A stretch of 64,000 bases of DNA from Lentzea waywayandensis (GCF_900115955.1 NZ_FOYL01000007.1:411995-475994), one strand, 5' to 3'; counted from the first letter of the stretch, positions 16,331 through 24,994 are shown. Numbers and translations: made by a program. The notes: generated from the sequence alone by a model not told the origin.

Positions 16331-17128
16331 GTGGAACTGCGACGACTCGAACTGGACGACCTCCCCGCGTGCTCCGACCTGGCCGAGAGCCGGTCGTGGC
16401 CGCGCGAGGAGACCAAGTGGGCGTTCCTGCTCACGCACGGCGAGGGCTGGGGGCTGTTCGACGAGCAAGGCCTCGTCGGCACGACGATCGTGACGCGCTA
16501 TCCCGAGCTGGCGTCGATCAGCATGGTGCTGGTCGCGGAACGCGCCGCGCGCCAGGGCCACGCCCGCCGGCTGGTATCCCATGTATTGGATACGGGTGTG
16601 TCGACGTTGTTCGCCACGTCGATGGGCCGCCCGCTCTACGAACAGCTCGGCTTCCACGCCGTGGGCTTCACCGACATCCACGCAGGCCCGTTCAGCGTTG
16701 ACCAAAGCAGGGGCCAGGCAGCCGATATATCGCATATCGCCACGGCCGCCGACCTCGACGACCTCGTCGCGCTCGACACCAAGGTCACCGGTCTCACCCG
16801 GCCGTTCCTGTGGGAGTCGTTGCTCGCCAGGGGATCCGTCAGGGTCTCCGACCACGGCATCGCCGGGTCGTTGCGCGTGAGCGACGACCTGCTCCTGATC
16901 GGCCCGGTCATCGCGGACTCCCCCGCCGACGCGTGCGCGCTCATCGCCGACTCGGCGGTCGGCAACGGCCGTGTGCGCGTGGACGTGCACGACCCGGAAG
17001 TGATCGCGTTCGTACGGGAACACGGCCTGGAGTCGTGGGGTGAGGCCACCTGGATGGTCCGGGGCGCCGAGAAGCTGCCCGGCGACCGCACCCGCTACCA
17101 CGCGCCGCTGCTCCAGGCTCTCGGCTAG
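16331..17128 (+). CDS. GNAT acetyltransferase, second of a tandem pair
   Basis: 265 residues, paralogous along its length to the preceding gene (VELRRLELDDLP, VLVAERAARQGHARRLVSHVLDTG, YEQLGFHAVGF, LTRPFLWESLL). GTG 16331 with GGGGAT upstream, 15 bp after the previous stop. A tandem duplication is the simplest origin. Two AT-rich palindromic motifs occur in it (16575-16599 and 16721-16741), the second at the join between the two GNAT halves. The stop TAG shares the tetramer CTAG with the convergent HIT gene. Substrate unknown. Confidence 0.77.
   Translation: MELRRLELDDLPACSDLAESRSWPREETKWAFLLTHGEGWGLFDEQGLVGTTIVTRYPELASISMVLVAERAARQGHARRLVSHVLDTGVSTLFATSMGRPLYEQLGFHAVGFTDIHAGPFSVDQSRGQAADISHIATAADLDDLVALDTKVTGLTRPFLWESLLARGSVRVSDHGIAGSLRVSDDLLLIGPVIADSPADACALIADSAVGNGRVRVDVHDPEVIAFVREHGLESWGEATWMVRGAEKLPGDRTRYHAPLLQALG
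16575..16599 (+). repeat. AT-rich motif copy (TATCCC-ATGTATTGGATACGGG)
   Basis: The 18 bp at 16581-16598 are identical to 1130-1147, 15.4 kb away, and both copies are read in the same frame as V-L-D-T-G. The left flank TATCCC and right flank GGATA make an imperfect palindrome. Confidence 0.75.
16721..16741 (+). repeat. AT-rich motif copy (GATATATC-GCATATC)
   Basis: GCCGATATATCGCATATCGC is encoded as A-D-I-S-H-I-A, the same frame and near-same peptide as the D-I-S units in the beta-lactamase-like gene. It lies at the linker between the two halves of the acetyltransferase. Confidence 0.72.
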
Positions 17129-17442
17129 AGCCGCTGGCCGCCGAGCACGTGCAGATGGGCGTGGAAGACCTCCTGCCCGCTGTCCGGCCCGGTGTTGAAC
17201 AGCAGGCGATATCCGGACTCGGCCACGCCCTCGGCTTCGGCGACCTCTTTCGCGGCGGCGAAGAGGTCGCCGAGCTGGTCGCCGTTCAGGTCGACGGCGT
17301 TCGGCACGTGCTCGCGCGGAACGAGCAGCACGTGCACGGGCGCCTTGGGCTGGATGTCGCGGAACGCGAGCGTCGTCTTGGTCTCGTGCACGATCGTCGC
17401 GGGAATCTCACCGGCGACGATCCGGCAGAACAAACAGGACAT
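17125..17442 (-). CDS. HIT-family (HINT-like) nucleotide-binding protein
   Basis: 105 residues. N-terminal CLFCRIVAGEIPA with the CxxC typical of HINT; C-terminal histidine triad EVFHAHLHVLGG (H-x-H-x-H). HINT proteins hydrolyse nucleoside phosphoramidates in the cytoplasm. ATG 17442 lies 8 bp after the TetR gene. The stop overlaps the acetyltransferase stop by CTAG. Confidence 0.92.
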   Translation of the reverse strand: MSCLFCRIVAGEIPATIVHETKTTLAFRDIQPKAPVHVLLVPREHVPNAVDLNGDQLGDLFAAAKEVAEAEGVAESGYRLLFNTGPDSGQEVFHAHLHVLGGQRL

Positions 17443-17450
17443 GCCCCAAG

Positions 17451-18041
17451 CTAGACGAACAGCCGGTCCAGCTGCTCGTCGACGGCCTCGACCATGTCGT
17501 CGACCGTGAGCTCGTCGGGCCCGAGCCCGTGGTGGATGTTGAGCCCGTCGATCAGCACGATGAACCGCCGCGCGGCCTTCATCGGCACGACGCCCTCCCG
17601 CAGTTCACCGGCTTCCTGCGAGGCAACGAGAACGCGCGCGATCTCGCCGTACAACTCGCGCGTGCCGAGGCGTTCCAGCTCGTGCAACGACGGCTCCACC
17701 ATCGCCCGCGGCAGGAACGACAGCAGCACCGCCGCCTCGACCCGGCGATCGTCGTCCATCGCCAGCATCTCGTGCGCGAAGGACCGCAGCACCTCCCGGT
17801 TCCCGGCCGAGGTGTCGATCTTTTCCAGCCGCGCGATGAACCGCCGGTACGCGAGCTCCATCGCGAACCCCAGCAACGCGTCCTGCGTCGGGAAGTAGTG
17901 GCGCAAGGACCCGCTCGACCACCCGGACTCGGCCGCGACGGCGCGCACGGAGGCGTGGTCTATCCCGTCCCGCTGCACGATGCGCCACACGGCCTCAGCG
18001 AGTTCGCGGCGGCGTTCGTCATGGTCGACAACCTTCGGCAC
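17451..18041 (-). CDS. TetR-family transcriptional regulator
   Basis: 196 residues, GTG 18041. N-terminal helix-turn-helix with HASVRAVAAESGWSSGSLRHYFPTQDALLGFAM, the TetR signature, then a helical ligand domain. It lies 9 bp downstream of the hydrolase gene and 8 bp upstream of the HIT gene, so likely autoregulates this group. Ligand unknown. Confidence 0.88.
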   Translation of the reverse strand: MPKVVDHDERRRELAEAVWRIVQRDGIDHASVRAVAAESGWSSGSLRHYFPTQDALLGFAMELAYRRFIARLEKIDTSAGNREVLRSFAHEMLAMDDDRRVEAAVLLSFLPRAMVEPSLHELERLGTRELYGEIARVLVASQEAGELREGVVPMKAARRFIVLIDGLNIHHGLGPDELTVDDMVEAVDEQLDRLFV

Positions 18042-18050
18042 CGGCCCTTT

Positions 18051-18707
18051 TTAGCAGTCGCGCGCAAGCCGGCCGACAGCCGCGCGGCACCTCTCCCACG
18101 CCTCGGTGCCCGGCGTGATCATGTCCATGTGCCCGGCCCCTTCCACCACGACGAGCTCCGCCTGCGGCTCCACCGCGCAGAACTCGACGGACTGCTCGAC
18201 CGGAACGTCCTCGTCCCGATCACCGTGCACGCACACGACCGGCTTGCCGATGGGAACCAACGCGGCGGGCGAGGCCTCCGCGAACTGCTCCTCGGTGCAC
18301 AGCTCCAACGCCCGCGGCGTGATGTGCTTCGTGAAGTCCAGCACCGCCGCCTGGGCCACCGCTCCGACCACTCGCGCGCTGTGCTTGGCCGCCCACACAG
18401 CGAGATGCCCTCCAGCGCTGTGTCCGAGCGTCACGACGGGCCCGATGTCGACGGCGTCAATGGCCGCGAGCACGTCCTCACCGGTCTGCGGCCACCCACC
18501 GCCACCGCCGACTCGCCGGTACTCGACGTTCCACACGGCAAATCCGTCACTCACGAGCACGTCCGCAAGCGGCCGCCCAAGCTCCAACCCATACCGCTGA
18601 TGCCAAAAACCACCGTGAATGACGACAACAGCACCCAGAGCAACACCGTCAGGAAGGTAAAGCTCGCCAAACTGACTGGGGTGGTCACCGTAAGCAATTC
18701 GCTGCAC
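18051..18707 (-). CDS. Alpha/beta hydrolase (carboxylesterase-like)
   Basis: 218 residues, GTG 18707. Oxyanion segment VVVIHGGFWHQRYG (HGG), nucleophile elbow GHSAGGHLAVWAAK, acid in VCVHGDRDEDVPV and His in VEGAGHMDM. Overall similar to the esterase/kynurenine-formamidase branch. Cytoplasmic, substrate unknown. Adjacent to the TetR gene, which may control it. Confidence 0.85.
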   Translation of the reverse strand: MQRIAYGDHPSQFGELYLPDGVALGAVVVIHGGFWHQRYGLELGRPLADVLVSDGFAVWNVEYRRVGGGGGWPQTGEDVLAAIDAVDIGPVVTLGHSAGGHLAVWAAKHSARVVGAVAQAAVLDFTKHITPRALELCTEEQFAEASPAALVPIGKPVVCVHGDRDEDVPVEQSVEFCAVEPQAELVVVEGAGHMDMITPGTEAWERCRAAVGRLARDC

Positions 18708-19204
18708 ACGCAGAACTTACGCGAACGCCAATAAATAACGAGGAAGACACAACAACCGACAGCGACCGCCGCCTCAAACGCCGGACTTGATACGCCGAAC
18801 AAGCCGCCGCGCCCCTACACCTGATGGGCCACCCGATGCCGAAGGCGAGGTGGCCGGGGGTCCGGGGGCTTGCCCCCGGCGTGGGGCTTGGGGGCTCGGC
18901 CCCCAAAAGATACGCAAACTTCGCTGGGAGGCGAGGCGCCGCAGGCGCCGAGCAGCCAATGCGAAAGAAGTTTGGAGGCGCCTCGCGGTCCGAAGCCTGG
19001 GGGTCGCTTCGCCGCGAGGCGCCGACGCCGGACCGAGGGGGGAGGTGTCCGGCGAGTCTTTTGGTCAGAAGGTCTAATCGTCTACTCCGTTTCCGGATAG
19101 ACCAATCAGCCCCTCTACGAACTAGGGTAACCCCAGTTGCCTGGGATTCGCTACAACTTCCGTCAAGCCAATCCATCCGATGTTCATCTCAGGAGTGATC
19201 GGGG
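18708..19204. repeat. Gene-free spacer rich in GC palindromes
   Basis: No convincing gene; the short frames here are Arg/Gly-rich and lack start signals. Structure seen: CCGGGGGC-TT-GCCCCCGG (18862-18879); TTGGGGGC-TCG-GCCCCCAA (18888-18906); a nested element with CAAACTTC (18915-18922) against GAAGTTTG (18967-18974) and GCGAGGCGCC (18931-18940) against GGCGCCTCGC (18977-18986). A third copy of GCGAGGCGCC is at 19014-19023. Such intergenic GC palindromes are common in streptomycetes and relatives; they may act as bidirectional terminators. It separates two minus-strand blocks. Confidence 0.7.
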
Positions 19205-19936
19205 TCACCAGCGTGCTGTACGTACCCCAATGGCACCAAGAGCAACCGCCGCAGCGGTAGATGCACGCAGAACAGTTGGGCCCAATCGGACGATCCGCGC
19301 ACCCGAAGATCGCAGAGCGTCGAGCTCCTCGGGCGTGATTCCGCCTTCGGGACCCACGACGAGCAGCACGTCCCCGGAGTCGGGCAACGGGACGTCGGCG
19401 AGCCGTTCGGTCGCGCTCTCGTGCAACACGAGCGTCAACGCGGACGACGACACGCGATGAGAAAGCTGAGTCGTGCTCACGGGTTCGTCGACCACCGGCA
19501 CGCGCGAACGGCGGGCCTGCTTCGCCGCCTCGCGGACGGTGGATCGCCAGCGCCCCAACGCTTTCGCGCCGCGCGGCCCGTCCTCCCACTTGGTGATGCA
19601 CCGGGCGGCACGCCACGGCACCACACCGTCCACTCCGGCCTCGGTGGCGAGCTCGACCGCGAGTTCGCCGCGGTCGCCCTTCACCAGCGCCTGGGCGAGC
19701 ACCACGCGCGGCGCCGGTTCAGGCTCCACCCAGCGCTCGACCACGCGCAACGCCAACGCGTCCTTCTCCACGGCCGTCACGGAACAGCGCACCTGGGCGC
19801 CGGATCCGTCGGACAGCACGAGTTCCTCGCCCACGCGCAGACGCTTCACGGTCGCGGCGTGGCGGCCTTCCGGTCCGTCCAGCACGAGCTCCTCGCCGGA
19901 GGGCAAAGCCTCGACGAGGAAGACCGGCAGCGTCAC
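19205..19936 (-). CDS. rsmE: 16S rRNA (uracil1498-N3)-methyltransferase RsmE
   Basis: 243 residues. PUA-like N-terminus (GPEGRHAATVKRLRVGEELVLSDG), then a SPOUT knot: VLAQALVKGDRGELAVELATEAGV, LLVVGPEGGITPEELDALRSSGARIVRLGPTVLRASTA. Methylates U1498 of 16S rRNA using SAM. GTG 19936 overlaps the dnaJ stop (GTGA). hrcA-dnaJ-rsmE is a common bacterial operon. Confidence 0.94.
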   Translation of the reverse strand: MTLPVFLVEALPSGEELVLDGPEGRHAATVKRLRVGEELVLSDGSGAQVRCSVTAVEKDALALRVVERWVEPEPAPRVVLAQALVKGDRGELAVELATEAGVDGVVPWRAARCITKWEDGPRGAKALGRWRSTVREAAKQARRSRVPVVDEPVSTTQLSHRVSSSALTLVLHESATERLADVPLPDSGDVLLVVGPEGGITPEELDALRSSGARIVRLGPTVLRASTAAAVALGAIGVRTARW

Positions 19937-21102
19937 CGGTGGCCGCGCGAGGCACGCAGGCGGGAGAACAGTCCGCCGCCGCCCTTGCCGTTGTGGGACA
20001 GGGAGGGCTCGTTCTCGCCGCGCATCTCGGCGAGGTCGCGCAGCAACGCGGACTGGGCGGCGTCGAGCTTGGTCGGCACGAGGACCTCGAGGTGCACGTG
20101 CAGGTCGCCGCGGCCGTCGACACGGCCGGTGGAACGCAGCTTCGGCATGCCGCGGCCCGTCATGACGAGCTGCGTGTTCGGCTGCGTGCCGGGGTCGATC
20201 TGGAGCTCTTCCTCGCCGTCCAGGGTCTTCAACGGCAACGTGGCGCCCAGGGCGGCCGTCGTCATCGGGATCTGGACGATGCAGTGCAGGTCGGCGCCAT
20301 CGCGTTCGAAGATCTCGTGCGGGTGCTCCTCGACCTCGACGTAGAGGTCGCCGGCCGGGCCACCGCCGGGGCCGACCTCGCCCTGGCCCGCGAGGCGCAC
20401 GCGCATGCCCTCGGCGACACCGGCGGGGATGTTCACGGAGATCGTGCGGCGCGAACGCGTGCGGCCGTCACCGGCGCACTGCTGGCACGGGTCGGGGATG
20501 ACCTCGCCGTAGCCGCGGCACACCGGGCACGGGCGCGACGTCACGACCTGGCCGAGGAACGAGCGCTGCACCGACTGGACCTCGCCGCGGCCGTGGCAGG
20601 TGTCGCACTGGACCGGCTTGGAGTTGTTCTGGGTGCCCGCGCCGTGGCAGCGGTCGCACAGGATCGCCGTGTCGACGGTCAGCTCACGGGTGGCGCCCGC
20701 CGCGCACTCCTCCAGCGTCATGTCGAGCCGGATGAGCGCGTCGGAACCGGGCTGCACGCGGCTACGAGGACCACGGCCACCGCCGGTCGAGGCGCCGAAG
20801 AAGGCGTCCATGATGTCGCCGAGGCCGAAGCCGGAGAACGGGTCTCCGCCTGGGCGGCCACCGCCGCCCGAGTCGAGCGGGTCGCCTCCCAGGTCGACGA
20901 CGCGGCGCTTCTCGGGGTTCGACAACACCTCGTAGGCGGCCGTCACCTCCTTGAAGCGAGCCTCCTCGTTGGGATTGACGTCCGGGTGCAGCTGCCTGGC
21001 GAGCTTGCGATAGGCGCGCTTGATCTCATCCTGCGTCGCGTCCTGCGAGACACCGAGGATGCCGTAGTAATCCCTGGCCACCTTGTTCGCTTTCATGTTC
21101 AT
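19933..21102 (-). CDS. dnaJ: Chaperone DnaJ (DnaJ2 type)
   Basis: About 389 residues. J domain DYYGILGVSQDATQDEIKRAYRKLARQLHPDVN with HPD; a Gly/Phe-rich stretch (GGDPFSGFGLGD); four CxxCxGxG zinc-finger repeats (CDRCHGAG, CDTCHGRG, CPVCRGYG, CQQCAGDG); C-terminal client domains. Co-chaperone of DnaK. Start options are ATG 21102, ATG 21096 and GTG 21081; the last gives VARDYYG and matches most homologues. 23 bp downstream of hrcA. Confidence 0.95.
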   Translation of the reverse strand: MNMKANKVARDYYGILGVSQDATQDEIKRAYRKLARQLHPDVNPNEEARFKEVTAAYEVLSNPEKRRVVDLGGDPLDSGGGGRPGGDPFSGFGLGDIMDAFFGASTGGGRGPRSRVQPGSDALIRLDMTLEECAAGATRELTVDTAILCDRCHGAGTQNNSKPVQCDTCHGRGEVQSVQRSFLGQVVTSRPCPVCRGYGEVIPDPCQQCAGDGRTRSRRTISVNIPAGVAEGMRVRLAGQGEVGPGGGPAGDLYVEVEEHPHEIFERDGADLHCIVQIPMTTAALGATLPLKTLDGEEELQIDPGTQPNTQLVMTGRGMPKLRSTGRVDGRGDLHVHLEVLVPTKLDAAQSALLRDLAEMRGENEPSLSHNGKGGGGLFSRLRASRGHR

Positions 21103-21124
21103 CAACTACTGCAAGTACGTGTGG

Positions 21125-22147
21125 TCAACGACCGGTCAGGATCTCACCGACGTAGTTGGCGACCGCGCGGACGGCCGCCATGGTTCCGGGGTAGTCCATG
21201 CGCGTCGGTCCGACGACACCCAGGCCCCCGAGCGGATTGTCACGGCTGCCGTAGCCGATGGACACCACGGAAGTGCTGCGCATCTCAGCGGCCTCGTTCT
21301 CCTCGCCGATGCGCACCAGCACGCGACCGGGGTCGCGGGAGGCGGCGAGCAGCTTGAGCACGACGACCTGCTCCTCCAACGCCTCCAGCACCTGCCGGAG
21401 CGAGCCCGGGAAGTCGGTGATGTTGCGCGTGAGGTTCGCGGTACCGCCGAGCACGAGCCGTTCCTCGGGGTGCTCCACCAGCGTCTCGATGAGCACAGTA
21501 GCGACTCGCAGCATCGGGTCGCGCAGGTTCGGCGGAACCTCGTCCGGAAGCTCGGCGACCTTGGCCGACGCTTCCGCGAGTCGCTGCCCCGCCATCGCCT
21601 GGTTCAGCACGCCGCGCAACTGCGCCGTGTGCTCCTCGCTGATCACGTCCCCGAGCTCGACGATCCGCTGGTCGACGCGGCCGGTGTCGGTGATGAGCAC
21701 CAGCATCAGCCGCGACGGCGTGATCGGCAGCACCTCCAGATGACGCACGGCCGCACGCGACAGCGTCGGCACCTGGATCACCGCCACCTGCCGGGTCAGC
21801 TGCGCGAGCAACCGCACGCTGCGGCGCATCACGTCGTCGAGGTCGATCGCACCGTCCAGGAAACTGCGGATGGCCCGCTTCTCGGCCTGCGAGAGCGGCT
21901 TGATCTCGCTCAGCTTGTCGACGAAGAGCCGGTAGCCCTTGTCCGTCGGCACGCGCCCGGCGCTGGTGTGCGGCTGGGCGATGTACCCGTCGTCCTCCAA
22001 CGCGGCCATGTCGTTGCGCACGGTCGCGCTCGACACACCCAGGTTGTGCCGCTCGACCAGGGCTTTCGACCCGACGGGCTCCTGGTTGGACACGTAGTCG
22101 GCGACGATGGCGCGCAACACCTCGAACCGACGCTCATCGGCGTTCAT
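21125..22147 (-). CDS. hrcA: Heat-shock repressor HrcA
   Basis: 340 residues. Winged helix-turn-helix (FEVLRAIVADYVSNQEPVGSKALVERHNLGVSSATVRNDMAALEDDGYIAQPHTSAGRVPTDKGYR is the conserved N-terminal region) and the HrcA C-terminal domain. Represses groEL-type genes through CIRCE operators. ATG 22147 with GGAGGTG upstream. No complete CIRCE was found in the divergent spacer 22148-22300; only a lone GAGTGATAA half-site at 22245-22253. Confidence 0.94.
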   Translation of the reverse strand: MNADERRFEVLRAIVADYVSNQEPVGSKALVERHNLGVSSATVRNDMAALEDDGYIAQPHTSAGRVPTDKGYRLFVDKLSEIKPLSQAEKRAIRSFLDGAIDLDDVMRRSVRLLAQLTRQVAVIQVPTLSRAAVRHLEVLPITPSRLMLVLITDTGRVDQRIVELGDVISEEHTAQLRGVLNQAMAGQRLAEASAKVAELPDEVPPNLRDPMLRVATVLIETLVEHPEERLVLGGTANLTRNITDFPGSLRQVLEALEEQVVVLKLLAASRDPGRVLVRIGEENEAAEMRSTSVVSIGYGSRDNPLGGLGVVGPTRMDYPGTMAAVRAVANYVGEILTGR

Positions 22148-22300
22148 CGCTGTTCACCTCCGTGTCCACTACTCCCGAGTTTACCCAGCCGGATTCGGGC
22201 CTGGTGCGCGCTCTGAACCTGGGTACGGCCCGCTGGGGCCGTTCGAGTGATAAGGAACCGAAAGAACCCGCGCACGGCCCCTCGCGAATAGCGTGCGCGA

Positions 22301-24790
22301 GTGGTCACCGCGAACGAAACGACGCTTCAGCATCTGCTGGAAGGCTCGAAGCAGTACCGGGTTCCGCTGTACCAGCGGACGTACTCCTGGGAGACGAAGC
22401 AGCTCTCTCAGCTCTGGAACGACGTCGTCGGGCTGGCCGAGGACCGCGTCACCCAGGACTCGACCACCCACTTCATCGGATCGGTGGTTCTCGCGCCCAG
22501 CCCGGGCAACGGCCCGACGGGCGTGCCTCAGTACCTGGTCGTCGACGGACAGCAACGGCTCACCACTCTCACGTTGCTGCTGTGCGCGATCCGCGACCAC
22601 CGCGCTACGCACGAGGACCCGATCCACCGCGGCCGTATGAACGACCTGTACCTGACGAACCCGTACAAGCCGGAAGCGCAGCGGCTCAAGGTCATGCCGA
22701 CGCAGACCGACCGCGAGGCCTACCAGGCGTGCGTCGACTCGACACCGCACGCCGGCGGCAGGGATCCGATCGGCGCCGCCTACCGCTTCTTCGCGGCCAA
22801 GCTCGTGGAACTGGACGACCCCGACGACCCGCTCGACGTCGAACGGCTCGAGAACGCGGTCATCAGCGGACTGGCTCTCGTGTCGATCACCACGCACCCC
22901 GGCGACAACGCCCACCGCATCTTCGAGTCGCTGAACAACACCGGTGCGGCGCTCACACAGGCCGATCTGCTGCGCAACTACCTGTTCATGCGCCTGCCGA
23001 CCCGCGGCGAGCAGGTCTACCGATCGCTCTGGCTCCCTCTGCAGGACCAGCTGGAGAAACCCAAGAACCTCGAACTGCTCTTCTGGCTCGACCTCGTCCA
23101 GCGCGACGCACGGATCAAGCAGACCGACACCTACGCGGAACAGCAGGCCCGGCTCGACCGCCTGGACGGCGAGGAGGCCATCGAGGCGGAGGTGGCGAGG
23201 CTCTGCGGCCTGGGCACCTTGCTCCACACGATCCTGCACCCGGAGACCGAGGCCGACAGGGCCGTGCGCACCAGGCTCCAACGACTGAAGGACTGGGGCA
23301 CCACAACGGTTTATCCGCTGCTGCTCCACCTGCTCGACCGGCGGCGGCAAGGCGGCTCCACCTCCGAAGAGATCGCGTCGGCGATGCTGTACGTCGAGAG
23401 CTTCTTCGTCAGACGCCAGCTCATCGGCCGTGCGACCGCCAACATCAACCGGATCCTGCTCTCGGTCGTGACCGAGATGGACCGCGCGCAACCCGTCGAC
23501 CAGGCAGTGCACGCCTACCTCTCGACCGGCCGCAAGCACTACGCCGATGACGACGAGATCCGCGCCCTCGTCCGCACGGTCCCGTACTACCTGAACGGAA
23601 GAGCGAACCAGCGAACGTCGATCCTGCGCTGGCTGGAAGCGGAACACGGCAGCAAGGAACCCGTCGACCTCTCCTCGCTGACCATCGAACACGTCCTGCC
23701 GCAGACCTCCACCGACGAGTGGGAACAGGCAGTCAGCGAGGCCCTGGAGCCGGGCGAGACCTACGAGCAGGTGCACAGCTCACTGGTGCACACGCTCGGC
23801 AACCTGACCCTGACCGGCTACAACTCGGAGCTGAGCAACAGCCCGTTCGACGTGAAGAGAGCCAAGCTCGCCAAGAGCGGCCTCGTGATGAACCAGCACA
23901 TCGCCGAGCAGTCCGGGTGGGGCCGGCCGCAGATCCTCGCCAGGGCCGACGCGCTGGCCGAGCGCGTCATCGCCGCGTGGCCCGGTCCGCTGGCGGGCAC
24001 AACACCCGTCACGAGTGCGGCGTGGAATCTGATGAACACGGTGCTGGCGGCGTTGCCGGCGGGATCGTGGACGACCTGTGGCGACATCGCGTCGATCATC
24101 GGCAGGGACTCCCCTGCTGTCGTCACCCGGCTTGCCACCACGACGACGCCCCACGCGCACCGCGTGCTCCCAGCAGGTGGCCTGGTGCCGCCCGACGCCC
24201 GCGACCTGCTGCGTTCAGAAGGGGTGGAGATCGACGAGCACGGGCAGGCGTCCGCCGAGCAGCGCATCTGGTTCGAGGAACTCGCCGAGCTGATCGGCCT
24301 GGACGTGGAGCCCGCAGCCGAGCCGTCCACCGAGGCACTGCCCGACCGGTTTCTTCTTCAGCTGAACGAGAAACACGGCGACGAGGTCACGATGGCGCTC
24401 ACGGAGCTCATCGAGGTCTGGGACGAACTCGGCGGCGACATCGGGTTCGGCGCTGGTCGCGAGACGTCGTGCTTCCTCTTCGCTCGCCAGAAGGACGACG
24501 AGGGCGGCAACATCTGGCCGCTCGCGATCTATCCGAGCGGCAGGGTGGAAGTGGTGTTCAAGCACCTCATGATCCGGCCGCCGTTCGACCAGGCAGCGCT
24601 GCGCGAGGAGCTCCGGCAACGGCTGAACGAGGCCCCCGGCGTGGACATCGCGGCGGACCGGATCGAGCTGCGGCCGAGCTTTCCCGTCGAGGTGCTCCTC
24701 GATCCCGCGGCGCGTGCCGTTGTCCGGGAGACGTTGAAGTGGTTCTACGAGCAGGCTCGCTCGACCGTTTCTGTCGGTGGCGGTCGCTAG
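22301..24790 (+). CDS. DUF262-DUF1524 (GmrSD-type) protein with Cys-less alkyltransferase-like domain
   Basis: 829 residues, GTG 22301. Domains in order: DUF262/GmrS with PLYQRTYSW (about 19-29) and VVDGQQRLTTL (about 79-90); DUF1524 His-Me nuclease with IEHVLPQ (about 461) and HTLGNLTLTGYN (about 496-507); an MGMT/ATL DNA-binding domain (about 576-650) with ALPAGSWTTCGDIASIIG and HAHRVLPAGG; and a C-terminal domain (about 670-829) not recognised. In true MGMT the acceptor motif is PCHRV; here the Cys position is Ala (HAHRV), as expected of a non-catalytic lesion reader. DUF262/DUF1524 proteins are modification-dependent restriction enzymes (GmrSD, SspE, BrxU). The gene stands alone between hrcA and hemW. 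Defence role is inference. Confidence 0.85.
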   Translation: MVTANETTLQHLLEGSKQYRVPLYQRTYSWETKQLSQLWNDVVGLAEDRVTQDSTTHFIGSVVLAPSPGNGPTGVPQYLVVDGQQRLTTLTLLLCAIRDHRATHEDPIHRGRMNDLYLTNPYKPEAQRLKVMPTQTDREAYQACVDSTPHAGGRDPIGAAYRFFAAKLVELDDPDDPLDVERLENAVISGLALVSITTHPGDNAHRIFESLNNTGAALTQADLLRNYLFMRLPTRGEQVYRSLWLPLQDQLEKPKNLELLFWLDLVQRDARIKQTDTYAEQQARLDRLDGEEAIEAEVARLCGLGTLLHTILHPETEADRAVRTRLQRLKDWGTTTVYPLLLHLLDRRRQGGSTSEEIASAMLYVESFFVRRQLIGRATANINRILLSVVTEMDRAQPVDQAVHAYLSTGRKHYADDDEIRALVRTVPYYLNGRANQRTSILRWLEAEHGSKEPVDLSSLTIEHVLPQTSTDEWEQAVSEALEPGETYEQVHSSLVHTLGNLTLTGYNSELSNSPFDVKRAKLAKSGLVMNQHIAEQSGWGRPQILARADALAERVIAAWPGPLAGTTPVTSAAWNLMNTVLAALPAGSWTTCGDIASIIGRDSPAVVTRLATTTTPHAHRVLPAGGLVPPDARDLLRSEGVEIDEHGQASAEQRIWFEELAELIGLDVEPAAEPSTEALPDRFLLQLNEKHGDEVTMALTELIEVWDELGGDIGFGAGRETSCFLFARQKDDEGGNIWPLAIYPSGRVEVVFKHLMIRPPFDQAALREELRQRLNEAPGVDIAADRIELRPSFPVEVLLDPAARAVVRETLKWFYEQARSTVSVGGGR

Positions 24791-24799
24791 GGTCCAAAC

Positions 24800-24994
24800 G
24801 TGGACAACGTGGTGTGGCTGCGGCCACCCGGCAAACCATGCCTGGTGCTCAGCGACGACGAGTGGTGGAGGGGCTCAGTTGTCTGGGAAGAGGCCCGCAG
24901 GGAGGACGGGCTCTGGTGGGGCACGGTGACGTACGACAAGAACGGTCGCACGGTCACCGAGGTGCGCAGTCAGCACGACCTGCGCGCCCGCTGA
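24800..24994 (+). CDS. Small hypothetical protein downstream of the DUF262 gene
   Basis: 64 residues, GTG 24800, 9 bp after the DUF262 stop, so probably cotranscribed. Trp-rich beta-like sequence (MDNVVWLRPPGKPCLVLSDD, EWWRGSVVWEEARREDGLWW). It may be an SH3-like small barrel. Ends one base before the convergent hemW stop. Function unknown; could be an accessory subunit of the restriction-like gene. Confidence 0.5.
   Translation: MDNVVWLRPPGKPCLVLSDDEWWRGSVVWEEARREDGLWWGTVTYDKNGRTVTEVRSQHDLRAR

Noticed and set aside
17205..17216. GCGATATCCG in the HIT gene as another AT-rich motif copy
   Set aside because: Only a 10-bp match; it encodes the family-typical GYR and lacks ATA codons or a palindrome.
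18787..19077. Arg/Gly-rich short ORFs in the palindromic spacer
   Set aside because: No start signals, and composition follows the repeats on all frames.
22148..22300. CIRCE operator for hrcA
   Set aside because: Only a half-site GAGTGATAA at 22245; the TTAGCACTC partner is missing.
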